From Anaerolineales bacterium UBA5069 (GTDB taxonomy: Bacteria > Chloroflexota > Anaerolineae > Caldilineales > Caldilineaceae), in NCBI GenBank assembly GCA_002415895.1, contig DIAV01000141.1:1-8352 (forward strand): a stretch of 8,352 bases of DNA. The letters run 5' to 3'. Positions 6,995 to 8,352 of the stretch are shown here, in pieces. Positions within the stretch are counted from its first letter, which is position 1. Every line of letters starts with the position of its first letter. The notes beneath the pieces were generated by a model. The model was not told where the DNA came from. It searched no databases and worked only from the letters and a program-made list of their open reading frames with translations. A program made the position numbers and the translations under genes.

Positions 6995-8196
6995 GGCGCG
7001 CTGCTCGAAGCACAGCGAATGCCCACACGAAAGCTGCGGTAGAGGGGCGCGTCGTCGCCGGGCAAATCGCCCCAGTGGCCAAATTTGCGGTGGTTTGTGC
7101 GCGCATAGTACCAGTGATCGTGAAAACCACCGCCGCGTATGGAGAAGCGCTTCAGATCGAAGTCCTCCTCCCACTCGCTTGTGTTCACCGGATTGGCATA
7201 GGGTGAGCGCGCGTAATAGCCGGGATCGTAGAAATCCTGCAGCCACTCGGCGGTGTTGCCTGCCATGTTGAGCACACCATAGGGGCTTTGGCCGCGGTGA
7301 AAGTCGTCCACGCGGGCGGGGAACCAATCCTCGCTGCCGCGGCAGCGGTTCATTTGCGTGCAATCCCAATCCTCGCCCCCCCAGGGCCAGGGACGGGTGT
7401 CGATGGAGCCACGCGCCGCCTTCTCCCACTCGGCCTCAGTGGGAATGCGCTTGCCCACCCAGCCACAGTAATCATCGGCATCCCAGCGCGAAACGTAGAG
7501 AATGGGAAAGAGGTCATACTTGGCATTGCCCAGATAATCATGGGTCTCCACGGAGCCCTTGCGCGGCCAGTTGCAGGCCCCGGCATAGGCGCACTGCAAA
7601 TACTCCGCATTGGTAATCTCATGCTTGTCCATCCAGAAGGCGTCGAGGTACACAGTGTGCAGCGGCAGTTGTTCGCCAAAGCACTCAAAGCCCGAATTTA
7701 GCGGATCACAGCCCATCTGGAATTCGCCGGCGGGGATGTACACCATGGATCCCAGTTCGGGCGGGTTGGGAAAATAGTCTGTACGAAAGTGCCATACTGG
7801 GCTGGCGTTGCGCCTGCCATCCGGCTTTTCGGCCACAACCTGCCAGTAATAGACCGTATCTTCGGCAAATGTATAGGGATCGTAGCTGTGGCTGGGCAAG
7901 CCGACTGCAAGCAATTGGTCGGGCGATGTGTCGTCTGGTTCAAGATAAAGGCTGAGTGTGGCATCTGCCCAGTCGGGGCCAACAACCTCCCAGGTGAGGA
8001 AGGTGTTGAGGCTCTGCCGTTGCGCCCCGTCTGCAGGCCACGGCGTTGCAAAGGGTGAAGGGCCGGCGACAACGGGCAACAGAATGCGGTCGCCTGCCAC
8101 CGGTGCAGCAGGCTCCTGGGCGTGCGCCGGCTGCGGTAACAGCCACGCCGCCAACAACATGCAGGTGAGAAGAATCAGGAAAAATCGCTTTTGCAT
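6991..8196 (-). CDS. Secreted Fn3-like + FGE-sulfatase (SUMF1-type) domain protein, catalytic cysteines absent
   Basis: A 401-aa exported protein. Residues 1-26 form a signal peptide (MQKRFF, hydrophobic core, AHA/QE cleavage). A fibronectin-III-like domain (about 47-138) has the typical LTWEVV … VYYWQVVAEKPDG … PVWHFRT pattern. The FGE-sulfatase domain spans about 149-396, with MVYIPAGEFQMGCD (151-164), MDKHEITNAEYLQC (189-202), KRIPTEAEWEKAARG (249-263), GNTAEWLQDFYD (313-324), RGGGF (354-358) and RVGIRC (390-395). True formylglycine-generating enzymes carry two catalytic cysteines a few residues after this RGG motif; here HDHWYYARTNHR has none. Sulfatase activation is therefore unlikely, and a binding, structural or non-canonical role is more likely. 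Eight cysteines, several in close pairs, suggest disulfides. ATG 8196 is chosen because it directly starts the signal peptide; an in-frame ATG at 8337 would put 47 non-signal residues in front. No good Shine-Dalgarno is seen. It is the first gene of the reverse operon. Confidence 0.87.
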   Translation of the reverse strand: MQKRFFLILLTCMLLAAWLLPQPAHAQEPAAPVAGDRILLPVVAGPSPFATPWPADGAQRQSLNTFLTWEVVGPDWADATLSLYLEPDDTSPDQLLAVGLPSHSYDPYTFAEDTVYYWQVVAEKPDGRRNASPVWHFRTDYFPNPPELGSMVYIPAGEFQMGCDPLNSGFECFGEQLPLHTVYLDAFWMDKHEITNAEYLQCAYAGACNWPRKGSVETHDYLGNAKYDLFPILYVSRWDADDYCGWVGKRIPTEAEWEKAARGSIDTRPWPWGGEDWDCTQMNRCRGSEDWFPARVDDFHRGQSPYGVLNMAGNTAEWLQDFYDPGYYARSPYANPVNTSEWEEDFDLKRFSIRGGGFHDHWYYARTNHRKFGHWGDLPGDDAPLYRSFRVGIRCASSSAP

Positions 8197-8352
8197 AGAG
8201 TTCAGTTCATGTCGCAACAAGCCAACCTGGCCGCGGTGCAGACATTCCGTTTGAGGCCGGCAACCTTGTCTAAAGTGATACCGCAGTGAAACCCACAGCC
8301 AAATCGCAATGCAAAGTCGCGAAGCAGCGCAACGCATAGCAAGGCCACAACC
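8197..8352 (-). other. Upstream region of the reverse operon
   Basis: This stretch precedes the FGE-like gene and presumably contains its promoter. I see no convincing -35/-10 pair, hairpin, riboswitch or operator. On the reverse strand the frame of the FGE-like gene stays open to ATG 8337, but the encoded residues (RCAASRLCIAIWLWVSLRYHF…) look unlike a protein start. No other gene is supported up to the window edge. Confidence 0.4.

Noticed and set aside
8197..8337. ATG 8337 as start of the FGE-like protein
   Set aside because: It would bury the clear signal peptide 47 residues inside the protein; ATG 8196 begins it directly.
8197..8352. Sigma-70 promoter upstream of the FGE-like gene
   Set aside because: Only weak TTGCGA and TATCAC-like hexamers were seen, with unsuitable spacing.

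Overview
The window is GC-rich, densely coded DNA that looks like a Chloroflexota chromosome (Anaerolineae/Caldilineae/Ardenticatenia type). This placement is an inference from three things: (i) multi-domain GT39-type membrane glycosyltransferases with 'PPG.Y.l.v.ly'-type C-terminal beta-domains, (ii) a secreted Fn3-plus-FGE-sulfatase protein with the 'MGCDP…C…AGAC' cysteine pattern, and (iii) an intergenic repeat built from CACARAG units. No rRNA, tRNA, CRISPR, phage or transposase gene is visible.

Layout. Positions 2-64 hold what is probably the tail of an upstream gene. The gap between it and the next gene (65-256) is almost entirely one large imperfect inverted repeat (73-238). A forward pair follows: a 745-aa PTPS-related/YfhO-like GT-C membrane protein (257-2494), then a 457-aa DUF2142/GT39-like membrane glycosyltransferase (2491-3864). 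These two overlap by ATGA and end at a strong intrinsic terminator (3872-3905). Converging on that terminator is a reverse pair: a secreted Fn3 + FGE-like protein (8196 down to 6991), then a 1013-aa GT39 membrane glycosyltransferase (6947 down to 3906). The reverse pair is bridged by a possible 16-codon ORF that overlaps the upstream gene by ATGA and the downstream gene by TTGA.

Function. Three of the four main proteins look like GT-C fold integral membrane enzymes, which use polyprenyl-phosphate sugars on the outer face of the membrane. The fourth is exported. The simplest reading is a cell-envelope glycan or glycoprotein locus; donor, acceptor and product cannot be read from the sequence. 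A related beta-sandwich-like module appears once at the C-terminus of the first forward protein and three times at the C-terminus of the 1013-aa reverse protein, which links the two operons. The FGE-like protein lacks the two active-site cysteines of true formylglycine-generating enzymes, so it is more likely a binding or structural protein than a sulfatase activator.

The most unusual items are the hairpin repeat that fills the first intergenic region, the coupled mini-ORF, and the cysteine-less FGE-like protein in the same operon as a GT39 enzyme with three extracellular modules. No known defence or mobile system is evident, and I do not claim a new one.
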